DNA from: Norana najaformis
Taxonomy: Eukaryota; Annelida; Clitellata; Crassiclitellata; Hormogastridae
Assembly: GCA_964023275.1 (NCBI GenBank)
Contig: OZ029918.1
Location: 17,168,361-17,232,360, forward strand
Direction of reading: 5' to 3'
Length of the DNA stretch: 64,000 bases
A program made the translations under genes and the position numbers. Of the stretch, positions 1 through 11,567 are shown one piece after another; the stretch's first letter is position 1; each line of letters starts with the position of its first letter. The notes under the pieces were generated by a model. The model had not been told where the DNA came from. It made no database searches and was given only the letters and a program-made list of their open reading frames with translations.

Positions 1-889
1 TCTGCCCTTGTCCAGAGGATTCTTGATGCCACCTCTGTCCTTGACCTATGGATGTCCTCCAATCGCCTACGTCTGAACTGTAATAAGACCCAGTTCATTT
101 GGCTTGGTGGCCGCTTGCAGCTCACCAAGATTGATCTCTCCTCCTTACGCCAGAGATTTCCGGATATCTCCTTCTCTACTACAGTCCGGGTTCTCGGGTT
201 GTGTTGGATCAGGAGCTTACCCTGTCTGCTCATGTTAACAGCGTCTCTCGTTCTTGTTTTTACCATCTTCGTCAGCTCCACACCTTTCACCATACTCTTT
301 CCTTCCACACTATCTCCACTCTGGTCCATGCCCTCATTTGCACTAGGGTTGACTTTGGTAACGCCATCTTTACCGGCCTATCGCTAGCCAACACTGCAAA
401 GCTACAATCTGTGCTTAACTCTGCTACTCGTCTCATTGGGGGCATTCCAAAATATGGCCACATCTCATCTTATATTCGTGACATTCTTCACCGGCTTCCC
501 GTCCAGCAGCATGTCCACTTTAAGATCCTCTCCCTCATGTGCAATTGTGTTGTTGGCTCTGCTCCCCTTTACCTCATTAACTTCTGCACTTGGTCTCCTT
601 GTTGCCGGGCCGTAGCACCCTTCGCTCGGCCACTCAGGATCTCCTGTTTGTCCCTCGAATGCACACCGCTACTGCCCAGTCCAGAAGCTTTACCTACATT
701 GGTCCCATTTGCTGGAATTGTCTCCCTCGAGAATTGCGACTTCAGCTCCTTTCTCTCCCCCTCTCAGTGTTCTTCAGGTGCCTGAAGACCGTACTGTTTA
801 ACAGTGATTTTACTTTTACGGGTCGGAAGCACCTCTGTTGAGTTTATCCTCTAAGAGGCACTTTATAAATCTCAAATTACAATTACACT
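1..889 (+). mobile_element. LINE fragment, C-terminal reverse-transcriptase region and 3' end (family B)
   Basis: Broken reading frames give the end of an L2/CR1-like non-LTR retrotransposon protein. Frame 1 from base 1 has the post-catalytic segment (MSSNRLRLNCNKTQFIWLG). A shifted frame at 201-590 has the LINE C-terminal block (lvHALICTRVDFGNAIFTGL, ATRLIGGIPKYGHIS). A third frame reaches the stop near 841. At least two frameshifts make it a pseudogene. The 3' end runs into a GGCACTTTATAAAT tail followed by ATTACA-like repeats. The same tail occurs at 6130-6363. The element is cut by the left edge of the window. Confidence 0.88.
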
Positions 890-1017
890 ATATGGCTAAA
901 CATTAGGGTTGTTCAGTGACCTGTACACATTAAAATTTTTCATTCTAAATTTGCACATAATATTTTGTATAATATCAAGAATAACTTTAAAGGATGAGAC
1001 TTAATATTCCTAAGCAT

Positions 1018-1710
1018 TTAATTTTCACCATATGAACAAAGGGCCACCCTAATGTCCATCGAGAATGAGAAGACTTGGATAGCTGACTGACAATGCAGAA
1101 TGCAGAAGAAAGTGGAAAACCACCCAGTAAAATTTCTCTGCATCCAACCTGAATGATGGCAGTGATAAAAAGAAATACGTAGAGTTCCCTTCACGAGTTC
1201 TTGTTTCATGCACTTCCAGGGAAATATTATCACGAGAAGTATGAATTGACTGGAAGCTGATATTGTACAGAGCTTATCCCTTTCAGCAGATGTTAAACTG
1301 CAACTTACTTTCTTCCTTGTAAAGCAACAACTTTGCTAGGCTCTCCTGGACTGTATTGATACAGTTTCATTGACATTAAAAATTTGAGTTGGATTGAAAT
1401 GCATTTTATCCTGGATTCCTTCCAAAAGCATGAAGAAATATCCAACACTGACATAGTTGAAACCCCTTTCTCCTGCAGCCAAAGTCACTTCTGGCATTTG
1501 TACCAAGAGGTTTGGATGATGTCGCAAAAAGCCTCTTGCTCAACTTCTCCAACCAATTCCTTATGGGCATCAAATGAACTTGGAACGCCATTCCGCTCAG
1601 CAAGCTGGTAAGCCATGCATCTCAAATCCACCAGCATCAAACCAAAGAACAGTTTCTCCATTCTCAATATGTAGCACACTAAATCTGCTTTCATGACATC
1701 TGACAAATTT
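1018..1710 (-). pseudogene. pogo/Tigger-like DDE transposase remnant
   Basis: Overlapping minus-strand frames together match the middle of a pogo/Tigger (TIGD/jerky-type) transposase. From high to low coordinates: a segment with AYQLAERNGVPSSFDAHKEL, a GERGFNYVSVGYFFMLLEGI segment, then HFNPTQIFNVNET, which corresponds to the family's first catalytic aspartate block (usually NxDET; here asparagine replaces aspartate). Further down is SGWMQRNFTGWFSTF, the block before the second aspartate. Frame changes and the lost aspartate show it is dead. I see no flanking inverted repeats. Confidence 0.72.
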
Positions 1711-1846
1711 CTTCACTTTGATCTGAGGAATTTTGTTGCCATTTTGTTTTTATTCTTCCCTCTCCTTTCGAGAGTTAACTTATGCATTTCATATTGTTTA
1801 CTTGCTGCAAGATACCACAGTCATCCACTGACAATCATCAAAAGGA

Positions 1847-1932
1847 GAGGTAAAGTTTCAAAGCCCTCTTCTGACACTCCCTCTAAAACGCCTTCCAACA
1901 TTTCCTTAGCATGTGCCACTGTAACATAACTC
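1847..1932 (+). repeat. direct repeat, left copy
   Basis: A block starting GGTAAAGTTTCAAAGCCC, with CTGACACTCCCTCTA and CTTAGCATGTGCCACTGTA, recurs at 4228-4375 in the same orientation. In the right copy an extra ~50 bp lies between the last two motifs. The pair brackets about 2.3 kb of A/C-rich DNA. Confidence 0.7.
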
Positions 1933-3240
1933 CACCAAAAAATGAGGGAACCAACAAGGCGATTAACATATTAACTACACTCTCCCTACACATTCCCTAC
2001 TATCCCACCAAACTAATCAGCTTAATTTAATCAAAGTCGATATACTTTACTGAATCAAGACCTTCGCAAACACCCTAATGCAGAAATACACTAATGACAT
2101 CTACTAACTCACTATACTGTGACACACAGAAGCTTGACCTAACTAATGTCACTCAACCAAACCAAAACATAACAAAACCCAAAACCTAGTATATCTATAA
2201 ACAATAAATAATACAACTCAAAGACAAGATTACCATCCCTCAGCAACAATACATACAATTACACACTACTATACACCCAAAATTCCAATAAACAATTCTA
2301 CTAACAAACTCCATACCAAACAGCAATCCAAACCAAGTTAGTATACTCCAAACCAATCATACTGAAACTAATGCTCCAAACCAGTAATACTGAAAAAAGT
2401 GTATTACCATAACTGGAATACTAGGTAACTCAGACAAAACCAAATGCAACAAGCATTAAATAGTCAAAAAGACTATCACAATGTGCAGACAGCACAACCC
2501 CATACCTGGCCGAAAAAAACAGCCATCAAGACTAATAAATGTGTACAAGACACAAAAACAGATACAGCCAAATAAAAAGTCAAATGACTCAAACATTCTG
2601 ACCACGAACCCAAATAAAACCAGAAATTCTCACTCAACTTATCAATACAAACCAATGGCACAATGTGAAACAACACCAGTAGATAGAAATATAATCACAA
2701 CTCCATCATCAACCATCAGCAACATACTAGAACATTGGATATTCCTGACAGAACCAAATGCACAAGGCATTAAATAGCCAATGGACTATTAACAAGTGCA
2801 TGGCAGCACAATCCAATACCTGGTCACAAAACAGACCAACAACGTAAACAAGACACAAAAACTAGATACGGGTGAAACAAAGTCAAAGGACTCAAACATT
2901 CGTGTCAGAACACCAGTATACACAACACAATGTGGTAACTCAACCTATACTCATAATACACAAGAGTACCAACACAATATGCAAAACACCTCACAAATAA
3001 CTCTCCAACCATTATGAAATTCAAACCAAAAATAAGCCACAAAGAATTCATCACCCAAAACTACTAAAACACAAAAATACTCATACAGTTATTATGAACA
3101 ATTACAAAAATCTCGTAATCACCATCCTTGCTATCATTCTTATCCAAATTATAACTGTAACCAACCAACTGCTGCAACCTTTGTGCCAAATAAAGTAATT
3201 AAAACCAAATTGTGTACTGTAATCAATCCAAATGCCTAAA
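1933..3240. repeat. A/C-rich, G-poor region with a ~314-bp tandem duplication
   Basis: The plus strand is strikingly short of G and dominated by A and C. Two segments about 314 bp apart align: near 2420-2590 and near 2735-2905. Both carry ACCAAATGCA, GGCATTAAATAG or AAGCATTAAATAG, CAATACCTGG or CCATACCTGG, ACAAGACACAAAAAC and ACTCAAACATTC. ORFs called here are short and unlike any known protein, so I read the block as a repeat and not as coding. Confidence 0.65.
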
Positions 3241-4125
3241 AAGCACTATCCTGCTCCAAAATTTCAAAAGTCCCCAAATCCTTTCAAGGTCTAAATAAAG
3301 TGGAAAATTGACTCTGAGCCAACAGGCAACCAATAGGCGGAAGTAAGCCCCTAAGTCTGCTAAAATGCAGTGCGCCTGTAACCGAGGTGCTGACGGCCAG
3401 CAAAGGCCAAGTGCACCACACTGGATCATCCCAAATGTAGGCAAGTGCTGAGCCAGTCAGTTGAGCAAAAGTATCCAGGTCATTGCAGGCCACATGATAC
3501 TTGGTTGAACTAGACAAACCAGACGAGGAGAGATAATCGAACGAGTCTTCTGTGATGGAAGAAGCTCCAGGCATTTAGAAGAAACAGAAGAAAATATTGG
3601 ACCTCACAAAAGAATTGGACGCAGAGACGGCCCAGTCGACGTTGATGGAACACACTTCCCAACGGACAAACTGGATGCAGCACTGGACCAGTCAAACGAG
3701 TTGAACTGAATGGTGGATCAAATGCATGAGCTGAACAGGGTGGTTGGCTAGCTGAAAGATCTGGATATTCTGAGTTTTTGGGAATGCCTAAACCAATGGA
3801 TGAGTCAGATGAAATGTAAACAAATTTTCAGACAAATTTTTTAACGACACTTCGGACAACATTTCAGATGACTCCTCAGTCACTTTCAGATGACTTTTTA
3901 GTCGACTTTTAAAAAATGACTTTTGGGACGACTCTTCAGACAACTCCACCAAACGGATGAGTTTTGGGACAAGCCCCATTTATGTTATGAGTTGAAGGCG
4001 TATGTACTTGACAAGTTTTATTCAACTTTAAACGGTTTTTCAACACGCTTCTCATAACCAAGTCTTCATTGTCTCTTCACTAAAATCAACAATAATGGAC
4101 CAACGCTGACTATTTATTGGCAACT
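3241..4125. other. no recognised gene; short tandem GACTTTT-like motifs
   Basis: Several short minus-strand ORFs exist but resemble nothing. At 3840-3930 short variants of TTCAGATGACTTTT repeat, giving a serine/glutamate/leucine-rich pseudo-protein. I see no supported function. Confidence 0.4.
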
Positions 4126-4184
4126 CTCTCTCTCTCTCTCTGTCTGTCTCTCTCTCTATCTCTCTCTCTCCCTCTCTCTCTATC
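4126..4184 (+). repeat. (CT)n microsatellite
   Basis: About 58 bp of CT dinucleotides, interrupted by a few TGT, TAT and CCC units. Confidence 0.9.
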
Positions 4185-4227
4185 AAACCTCTTTCAATCT
4201 TCACACTTTTATATACAATCATCAACA

Positions 4228-4375
4228 TAAGGAGTGGTAAGGTTTCAAAGCCCTATTCTGACACTCCCTCTAGCACAACTTCCAACACAGCTTCCAACAG
4301 ACAAGTGCATTGGCATGTGCCACCATCAGACAAGTAACATTCCCTTAGCATGTGCCACTGTAGCAACATAATGGA
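4228..4375 (+). repeat. direct repeat, right copy
   Basis: Partner of 1847-1932. It carries the same GTTTCAAAGCCCTATTCTGA and CTTAGCATGTGCCACTGTAG blocks, with an inserted stretch that itself contains a second GCATGTGCCAC. Confidence 0.7.
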
Positions 4376-5863
4376 TTTCTTCAGGAAACATATTAATTAG
4401 TTCTTAATCTACACTTCTCATGGGTATCAACTCTAAGATCGACCAACAGATAACCAAACAGCACCATCGTTGTATCACTGAAAACTTCAGGCATAAAATG
4501 TGACTTTCTGGAATGCAAATTTTCTATGTATGAATTCTGTTCATACTAGCCACTTGCACCTTCTTGTTGACCAGTTCCCTACTAAAGAACATTCCTGAAT
4601 TATGATGTCACTGAAAAAGTGTTCAGTGAAGCTAAGGCTAGATGGCAGAACCAACAGAATGCAAATAGCAGATTTTTTATGAATGCTGTCTGTTAAATAT
4701 AAATGGCATTTAAATAACCACAAATTGCAGTGCAAAAAAGTATTCAAATCCCAAGTGTCAAATGCACAAGCATACAAATTAAACACATGGAATACAATAC
4801 AATAAATATGACTGAATAATATAGTTGGCTTAGTACAGATTGAAAATTACAGCAAACAGTGATAGACCAATTAGTTATTTATTTTTCAAACAGTTATCTA
4901 ACGAAGTAACCTTACATTACTCACGTAGGCCTACTCACATTACTTAACATCACATTCAAGGGCCACTGTTCGCTATAGGTGTAATAGGCACAACATAAAT
5001 GATTTTGTGTGCTTGTTTTTAAACTGTATTTGTATTGATGATGAATTATCTGTATACTGTTTGATTCAGGTGTTTGTTAATTAGTCATGCTTAGTCAAGT
5101 TGTGTGATGTGCAATTTTCAGTTAGCGAAATAAAATAATAATAAGGCCTGAGTGGTGTCTTCGATAACAAAATAGTTGGATTCTGTTTTGAGCTTATTGG
5201 TAGGCCTAAATGATTTTAGTTTAGCTCTAATTTCTAATGTTGCCAGGTGTCAGGTTATGAACCGGACAGTTCAGCAATTGTGCCATTTATCCTGGAGAGA
5301 ATCAGAGTTAAGACCAGAAACTATGGTGTCCTGTATTTTTCTTAGCTGTTAATGTTTGCATAATTTTTGCTAAAGTTATTCTAACTCAGCATTGAGTTTC
5401 ACTATTGTAGCCATGCTCAACAAAAAAACAGCTGTAACAGAGGCCTGTTACAAAACCTTTTCTTATTCACTACAAAAATTCAGTTTCTACACATGTGACT
5501 ATGTCTCTGTGCTGCCAACAGTTTTAGGCGTTGATCACCGTATATTGTGTACATTTGTTTATGCACGGCAGCTTTGGTAGCCTGTTTGACGTTACAAGGA
5601 GCCAATGGGCAAGGCCTGATGCAGTGTGTTTATATCGTTAGCCTATGGAAAGGTTAAAAATTGTCAGAGGCATGCACAATAGCTGACCGCCCTTGCATGC
5701 CAGAGAGATGGTGACTAGATGAAGATGATTTGGTGACACAAGGTGGTCATTTTCTGTCAAAGTTCAAAGTATCAGCTGAATTAGCCTATGTATAGAGTAA
5801 AAATGAACAAGGAGGGTTTTCCTCCTGTCAACTCACTCCTACCTGCAGTGCAGGTGAAAATGA
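4376..5863. other. no gene recognised
   Basis: AT-rich sequence with only short, unrecognisable ORFs. I see no splice-linked coding signal, tRNA or tandem repeat. Confidence 0.4.
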
Positions 5864-6129
5864 GTGGGCAGAGTTTCAGCTGCATCCACAAACACCTCTA
5901 AAAAGTGGTGCAGAATTTATGTATACAGTTCAGAATGGGAACAGGAGCAGAAATATTCATGGGTTGCAAAATATTATGACCCAACTAAGGCAAAATGCAG
6001 TTTATGCAATGCAGCATTAACAACTGCATCTGACGGTGTTAAGGCACTAACACAACTTGATGAGTCTCGGAAACATTTAAGAACTGTTCAAGCAGGGATT
6101 GAGAAGACTGATGACATTAGGGCAATCTC
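5864..6129 (+). pseudogene. BED-like zinc finger fragment of a hAT-type transposase
   Basis: The translation has a tryptophan-containing lead followed by DPTKAKCSLCNAALTTASDG and, 15-20 residues on, a degenerate DESRKH. The K-A-K-C-x2-C then H pattern is that of BED-type or related zinc fingers at the N-terminus of hAT transposases and their domesticated relatives. No start codon is convincing. The frame runs straight into the LINE tail at 6130. It lies outside the inverted repeats of the hAT relic at 6717-8486, so it may belong to another copy. Confidence 0.5.
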
Positions 6130-6363
6130 TCTCTGTCCCTCTAGCTCGAACTGCCACCGCTCAGCACCGCAGCTTTGCTATTGCTTGGAATGACTTACCT
6201 GCCGACCTTTGACCGGAGCTTCTCTCCCTCTTTCCCTCCCTCTTCCGTAAGTGCTTTAAGACCGTATTATTCCCAAGTTCTGGGACGATTGGCCGGGAGC
6301 ACCTCTGATGAGGCTACCTCGAAATGGCGCTTTACAAATTTACGATTGCGATTACGATTATGA
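6130..6363 (+). mobile_element. LINE family B 3' tail
   Basis: It matches the end of the element at 1-889: a FxRCFKTVLF-like end in broken frame (near 6250), GGCCGGGAGCACCTCTGATGA, GGCGCTTTACAAATTTACG, and then a terminal GATTAC-type repeat ending in GATTATGAT. It is heavily 5' truncated and inserted just downstream of a BED-like fragment. Confidence 0.8.
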
Positions 6364-6648
6364 TCTGTCTTGCAAGATTTACAATCTGAGTAGAACCTCT
6401 AGCATTTATGAATATGACCACACAGTGTGCATTGAGACTAATGGCTCTGGTTTGTTTGCTTTGGTAGAATAGGTTTTTGTCTCAGTTATATCACAGATGC
6501 ATTCCTATGCTGGCTAATCTTTATAAATATTTTAGTTACCCTTTTGTCTGTTTCAATCACGAGGTCGTCTTATATAAGAAGAATCTTAACCTTTCCATAT
6601 AAAATATTTAAGTCAGGATGATCATTGTGAAATTGAATTTGGGAATAT

Positions 6649-7164
6649 TTGTCAAAATATTTTTATAAATATTTCTTTATGAATTTCTTGACACCACATA
6701 ATCCTTTCGATAACAGCAGGGGTGCACAACCTATGGCTTGCGAGCTGCAAGCGCCCCCCCCCCAGCCCGGACTTGTTCTGTGCATGCAGCGTTTCATATA
6801 TGCCTGCTGCAAAGTAGCACAGATAATTGCAAAATCATCATGGATTTTCACAGACAGCGATTTTGTCACAGAATGTCTCCAAAGCATCTGCACAGAAATA
6901 TGTCCAGAAAATGCCAATCTTTTCAGCAAAGTCCCTTTATCAAGAACGACAATTCAACTCCGAGTCGAGGACCTTGCAAAAGATATTACCGAACAGCTGC
7001 ATGAAAGGCTGACTAGCTGCAAATATTTTTCAGTAGCTTTGGGTAAGAGCACTGATAATACTGACACTGCACAGCTCTTAGTTTTTGTACAAGAAATGAA
7101 TCGTAATTTTGGCTTAACCCAGGAACTGGTGGGGTTAGTATCATTTTGCATGGACGTACAATAG
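6649..7164 (+). pseudogene. hAT transposase remnant, N-terminal part of the surviving domain
   Basis: The open frame runs through the left TIR and then reads the segment before the first catalytic block: FVTECLQSICTEICPENANL, LSRTTIQLRVEDLAKDITEQ and YFSVALGKSTDNTDTAQLLV. The usual ALDESTD motif (first catalytic aspartate) reads ALGKSTD, so the acidic residues before S-T-D are lost. The frame ends at a stop and the next block continues in another frame from about 7146. Confidence 0.75.
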
Positions 7165-8486
7165 GTCTGGATATATTCACAGGTATGAAGTCAGTCTTGA
7201 TGGGCTTAATGTACAGTGGTCAAAGGTGTGGAAGTGTGACAACAGATGGAGCTCTTGCAATGGTAGGACAAAGAACAAGATTAGCTCCTCAAGTGAATTT
7301 ACATTTGAAATTGGTCATTGAGGTGATGCAGTCAATATGTACCACTGTATTATTCACCAGGAAGCACTCTTTAGTAGAGTAATGAAATCTGACAATGTAA
7401 TGGAATATGTTTTCACTGCTGTTAACTTCATCAATTCCAAAGACCTTAATCATTGGTAGTTTGAGTAAAGGAAAAGTTTTGAAAAGATTTGTTAACTTCA
7501 TTCAGAAATTTGTGAATTTCTTACTGAGAAGGGCAAAGAAACCGCTGTGTTTGATGATAAGGCATGGCTGTCTGACTTGGCCTTTCTTACAGATACCACA
7601 GATCGTTTGAATACGTTGAATCATCGCCTTCAAGGTAAAGAACACTTTATCTCTGACAAGTTTCAAGAGTTGCAAGCTTTTCAATTAAAACTACAGCTCT
7701 TCCTTTCACATATGCAGTCTCGGAATCTTGTTCGTTTTGAAACATGCTTACTTTTCTAACAGAAGTACCAGTGTGACTAGATATCATGAGTCATGTGAAA
7801 TTTTAAAGAAGGAATTTATTAACTGTTTACAAGACTTCAACGAAAAGAAAGAGCTATTTAATTTCATGTGTGCTCTCTTTTCCTGTTCGGTGGAAGCTAT
7901 TCCTGATGAGTACACATTAGAGGTCACTGACCTTCAATGTTCAGCTGAACTGAAAGTGGCCTATAAGGAAACTAACATTTTAACATTTTTCAGGAATCTT
8001 TGTCGTTACAAATATGGAAAAATTACGAAAATGGCTTTAAAATTGTTTCCAGCATCTGGAAGTACATATTTATGTGAACAAACATTCTAATTCATGAACC
8101 TCAATAAAAATAAACCGAGCTCAAATTTGACTGAAAACAATCTCAACTCCATTTTGAAGATTGCAATAACTGAAATATAGATAAAGTAGCTCAACACATT
8201 CAGTCACAACCGTCTCATTAGATAAGTAGCAGCAAATCAGGCATTATAATTATATGTCAAACTTCAGCTTATTAAGACTAATTAAATTCCTCTTCAGTCT
8301 TCACTTTTTAATGAAAAATAAAACTATGAAATCTGAACATAGAGCTGTAGTTTATTACAACATTAATTGATTTGTTTTTAGTTATCAAGTCGTTGTTGCA
8401 TACACAAATTTATAACGTCGTATTTGCGGTCCTTTAATTTCTTAGAAAATGCAATCTGGCCCTTGACGTTGGCTGTGCATCCCTGG
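6717..8486 (+). mobile_element. hAT transposon relic (GTF2IRD2/Charlie8-like transposase) with both TIRs
   Basis: The left end CAGGGGTGCACAAC and the inverted right end (CAGGGATGCACAGCC read on the minus strand) form hAT-type terminal inverted repeats. Flanking 8-mers gataacag and ggttagag match at 5 of 8 positions, consistent with an aged target duplication. In between, broken plus-strand frames encode the hAT-derived part of the GTF2IRD2 family: LSRTTIQLRVEDLAKDITEQ, KYFSVALGKSTDNTDTAQLL, VTTDGALAMVG, SLSKGKVLKRF, DLAFLTDTTDRLNTLNHRLQ, and the C-terminal SGSTYLCEQTF dimerisation block. Several frameshifts and stops make it inactive. The N-terminal zinc finger region is missing. Confidence 0.85.
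7728..8090 (+). pseudogene. hAT transposase remnant, C-terminal part
   Basis: The translation contains EYTLEVTDLQCSAELKVAYK and ends SGSTYLCEQTF, the hAT C-terminal dimerisation block of GTF2IRD2-like proteins. The family's continuation (an S-x-M-N-L-N-K stretch) follows in the next frame after the TAA at 8088-8090. It belongs to the relic at 6717-8486. Confidence 0.75.
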
Positions 8487-9323
8487 GTTAGAGGTTTTGC
8501 CTTATGGTAAGTAATCTATAAAATGAAGCAGTTTCATAACACCACATAATCCTGTTGATTATGGATTTTGCATATGGTAAATGATCTATAAAACTGTCTA
8601 TAAAACTAAATGGTCCATTTACAATTTTGGAAAATGGATGCTGCTAGGTAGGATCCACTGCATAGAAGGAGAAAGGATGGCTATTGGAATTATTATATAC
8701 ATACTTTCAGTATCGTTGAATATGGGTAAACATTTCAAGGAATTAAGCACCAACCAGTATACTTTAAGTCTAAAGAAGTAAACATCTAATGCTTAAGTTC
8801 TTAAAAACCGTCATATATGCCAGTTAACTGCTGCACAAGCTGCACATTGTCACAGTGTATTGTAGTCTAAAGCGATGTACAGGAGTGCTAGACAGAGGGA
8901 CAAAGAGCAAATCAACATTTGAGAGAAGAGAATGACCAGCCAATTGGTACAATACGTAAGTCTCCGTCTGGACTTCAATAACATTGGAGAACTGACAGAC
9001 CAGACAAAAACATGAAGGAAGCCATTTCCTAAACTTCACACCAGCCAACGAGAAATCATAAAAGTTTATTATTAACCCTCCTGATTTGGTGCCAGTAACA
9101 CGCTTGTTTCAATGCTACTACAGAATCTCCTCAGAAGAGAAATCTGCTCTTAGGAACAATAATGATTCCAAATATAAAAACACAAGATATTAAATGCTAA
9201 AAAGCCTAAGACTGTTCAAGTATAGCATCTCCCCCATTTGCACAGTGACAAAATTTGCATGTAAGAAATGGTAGGAGAAATAATACTTAATAATAAAAAT
9301 GAAATTAACTTCGTCTGGCTTGC
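8487..9323. other. no gene recognised; short local duplication at 8495-8600
   Basis: GCCTTATGGTAAGTAATCTATAAAA is followed 60-70 bp later by GCATATGGTAAATGATCTATAAAA, and CACCACATAATCC flanks the hAT relic on both sides. The host site was therefore already tandemly duplicated. Beyond that I see no supported coding sequence. I looked here for further dynein exons on the minus strand and found none. Confidence 0.45.
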
Positions 9324-9611
9324 CTGAAAGTTGGCTCCGTGAGTGAGGTTTTTGAAATGGCGTTCTACAGTTGTCAGGAACCTGCTGTTGTCCTTGGCTT
9401 CTGCATATAACTGATCAACATCTTTCCTCACTAAGTCCAAAGAGCTGTCGATATGACTAAACAGTTCCAAGAAAGGCTGAACTTCAGGTGCTTTCAGCTC
9501 AGCGTGCAGCGTACATAAAAACGTTGTTCGTTCCCGCCAATAGTCTAATTCAGCCAAAGCCCCGTTGCCTGTATGAGTTTTCTTCTGCTGGATTTCCAGG
9601 GCTTCGGATAC
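9324..9611 (-). CDS. DNAH10: DNAH10-like exon 2
   Basis: The acceptor TTAG|GTA lies just above 9611. The frame joins exon 1 in phase 0 and matches the DHC_N1 start (ALAELDYWRERTTF; DNSRFLTTVERHFKNLTHG). The 3' limit at 9324 rests on a GC donor (CAG|GCAAGC) placed where the family match stops. The open frame itself continues to 9216. Confidence 0.8.
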
Positions 9612-11567
9612 CTAACAATTAGCAATTATAAAAAATTACAGATTTAACACAGGGATTAACTAGAGGTGCTTCATCAATAATTTTGCTCAACTATGTCTTC
9701 ATAAAGATTCAAATATGTTCAAAATGTTAATAGATAGACCTATGGTGAATGAGAAACCTGTATTTTGCAAAAAGTCAAGAATCTCCTGTTGTCTACAGCT
9801 GCACACCTTTCATTATAAGTTTGGGTTTGGTCTGGCCCTCCGCCAAATGCAGAAGGACCCGCCCTTATAACAGATTCACAGTAATTTACTAAAGGGCTAG
9901 AAGCTCCATTTAGGGACCCTTTATTTGAGTGCTGTGTACTTACATGCTCAAATAATGTGTGCAAATTCATAGTAAATGAAACATTTGTGAACGTATCAAA
10001 CTACAGGCCACAATGGTGGCATTATTCAAGGTGCACAGATTTAAAACTTCAACTGAAACTTATCTTTATGTTAGTCGAGCATAAGAGGCCAGTGGAGTAT
10101 ACGTACCTGCCAAAACCAGTTATGACAAGTCTCTTCTACTTTGGCCATAAGTGAACGGTTTCTTAGATTTTCTTTCAGATTGGATGAGAACGTCAAGCCA
10201 CTTGGAATCTCAAGATGGACTTCACCTTCCAGCTGAGTGAGTGTTGTTCGAACAGCTAGATTGAACTTATGCAAGTGGATCATGAATTCATCTCGGATCA
10301 TCTTCTGTGCATATGATGGCCTTGACTGCCCAGCGTCAGTTGTGGCGACATCTGATGACGCTGCAGCTGGCAATGAGGAAGGTTTTCGAGTCACTGCTTC
10401 CTCAGCAGAAATCGAAGGTGTGACAGCTCGCCGTGTGCCGACTTGAATGCCCGAGCCCGAACTGTGCTTAGTCAGTCGAGGTATGCGCATTGAGGTTCTG
10501 TCATGCGAAGGCGAAGCATGAAATAATGATGTCTTCTTGTCAACCTCTCTGCTTATGGAAGGGTTGCCATGAATTGCACCACCAGGAACAACACTCCCAG
10601 CATCAGGATGCAGATTTCTCTGACCACTGAAAGACAACAGAGGCATATAGATCTCAGTGATTATCTGGTTCATTGACTTCAGGAGGTCACCATTCATCCT
10701 TAGTGTTTCAAAGTGCCTTGTCAAAACCTCATTGAAATCTTCATGCTTTCCAACCGATTCTGGCACTATGCCATCCAAACGACGGACCAGAAATAAGAAA
10801 TCCCTGTTATCAGCATCTTTTGGCATGTTTTGAGTCTCTGAAACTAACAGAAAAGTCTTCATAAATTTACGCAAAACTGGCATTGTTCTTGCGTCCTCTT
10901 CCTCTTTGTCTTCCTGCTTTTCAAGATTCACCAGAGGCTCTAAAGGCATCTTAGAACTTCTCAATTCAGTCGTCATTTTGTCAAGAGATTTGTTTGTCTC
11001 TGGCTTCATTGGCGCCTGGCCAACTTGTTTTGTCTTGTACGTCTTCAGTTCCTTATCGTTTTGCAGTTGGGTATTAGACTTACCTAACGGTTTTCCATTT
11101 TTTACGCTTGTTTTCTGTTGTTGCGAATCATCTTTCATTCCTCCTGTTTTAGGTTCAAGAACTGTGTCTTTCTTCTCTTTATTTTTGCCTTTATTCTTTT
11201 TCTTATTCTTTTTCTTGCCCTTTTTGGCCTTAGGGTCATCTATCGCAACGGGTTCCGCTGCTTCTGTTGTTGTCATTTCATTTGCTTTTATCGCCTCCTC
11301 TGCGTCTTCGATTTCTGATGTTTTAGATTCTTCGGCGCTTGCAGCTGGCATTTCTACCCATTCCTCTTCTTCGTGCAGCTCTTTATAGAAGGCCAGGGCG
11401 AACGTTTCGTCTGCAGTCTGGCCGGATAGGAACTTGTTGATAATGAATTCTGGCCGACCATCATCGCTTAACAGAAAAGTCTCAAAGACCTCATCTCGCT
11501 CAGACGGTTTTATGTCGAGATGAGAACAAACAACGTTGCGGATCCAAACGACTCTGGCGTCATCCAT
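9324..11567 (-). CDS. DNAH10: axonemal dynein heavy chain 10-like, 5' part only (two exons)
   Basis: Inner-arm axonemal dynein heavy chains are about 4,500-residue AAA+ motors that drive ciliary beating. Only the N-terminal tail start is present: exon 1 at 10107-11567 (487 codons, ATG at 11567) and exon 2 at 9324-9611 (96 codons), both phase 0. Across the junction the protein keeps the DNAH10 pattern: IRDEFMIHLHKFNLAVRTTL, TQLEGEVHLEIP, NWFWQ/VSEALEIQQKKT, ALAELDYWRERTTF, FLTTVERHFKNLTHGANF. A lysine-rich low-complexity linker lies around residues 115-135. The first intron is CAG|GTACGT...TTAG|GTA. The donor after exon 2 reads CAG|GCAAGC, a GC-type donor. No further exon is visible down to base 1, so the gene is truncated, rearranged or continues beyond the window after a very long intron. 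Confidence 0.85.
10107..11567 (-). CDS. DNAH10: DNAH10-like exon 1
   Basis: It starts ATGGATGACGCC at 11567 and stays open to CAG|GTACGT. The first ~65 residues (MDDARVVWIRNVVCSHLDIK...) form a conserved-looking N-terminal block. A charged low-complexity linker of about 170 residues follows, then the start of the dynein heavy chain N-terminal region (FLFLVRRLDGIVPESVGKHE, EIYMPLLSF). Confidence 0.9.

Noticed and set aside
5392..5580. 62-codon ORF as a small gene
   Set aside because: No resemblance to a known family, no promoter or splice support, and length expected by chance in AT-rich DNA.
9740..9970. Minus ORF with NLHTLFEHV, resembling a later DNAH10 segment
   Set aside because: It lies in the intron between exons 1 and 2, which join perfectly without it. 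The similarity is seven residues only.
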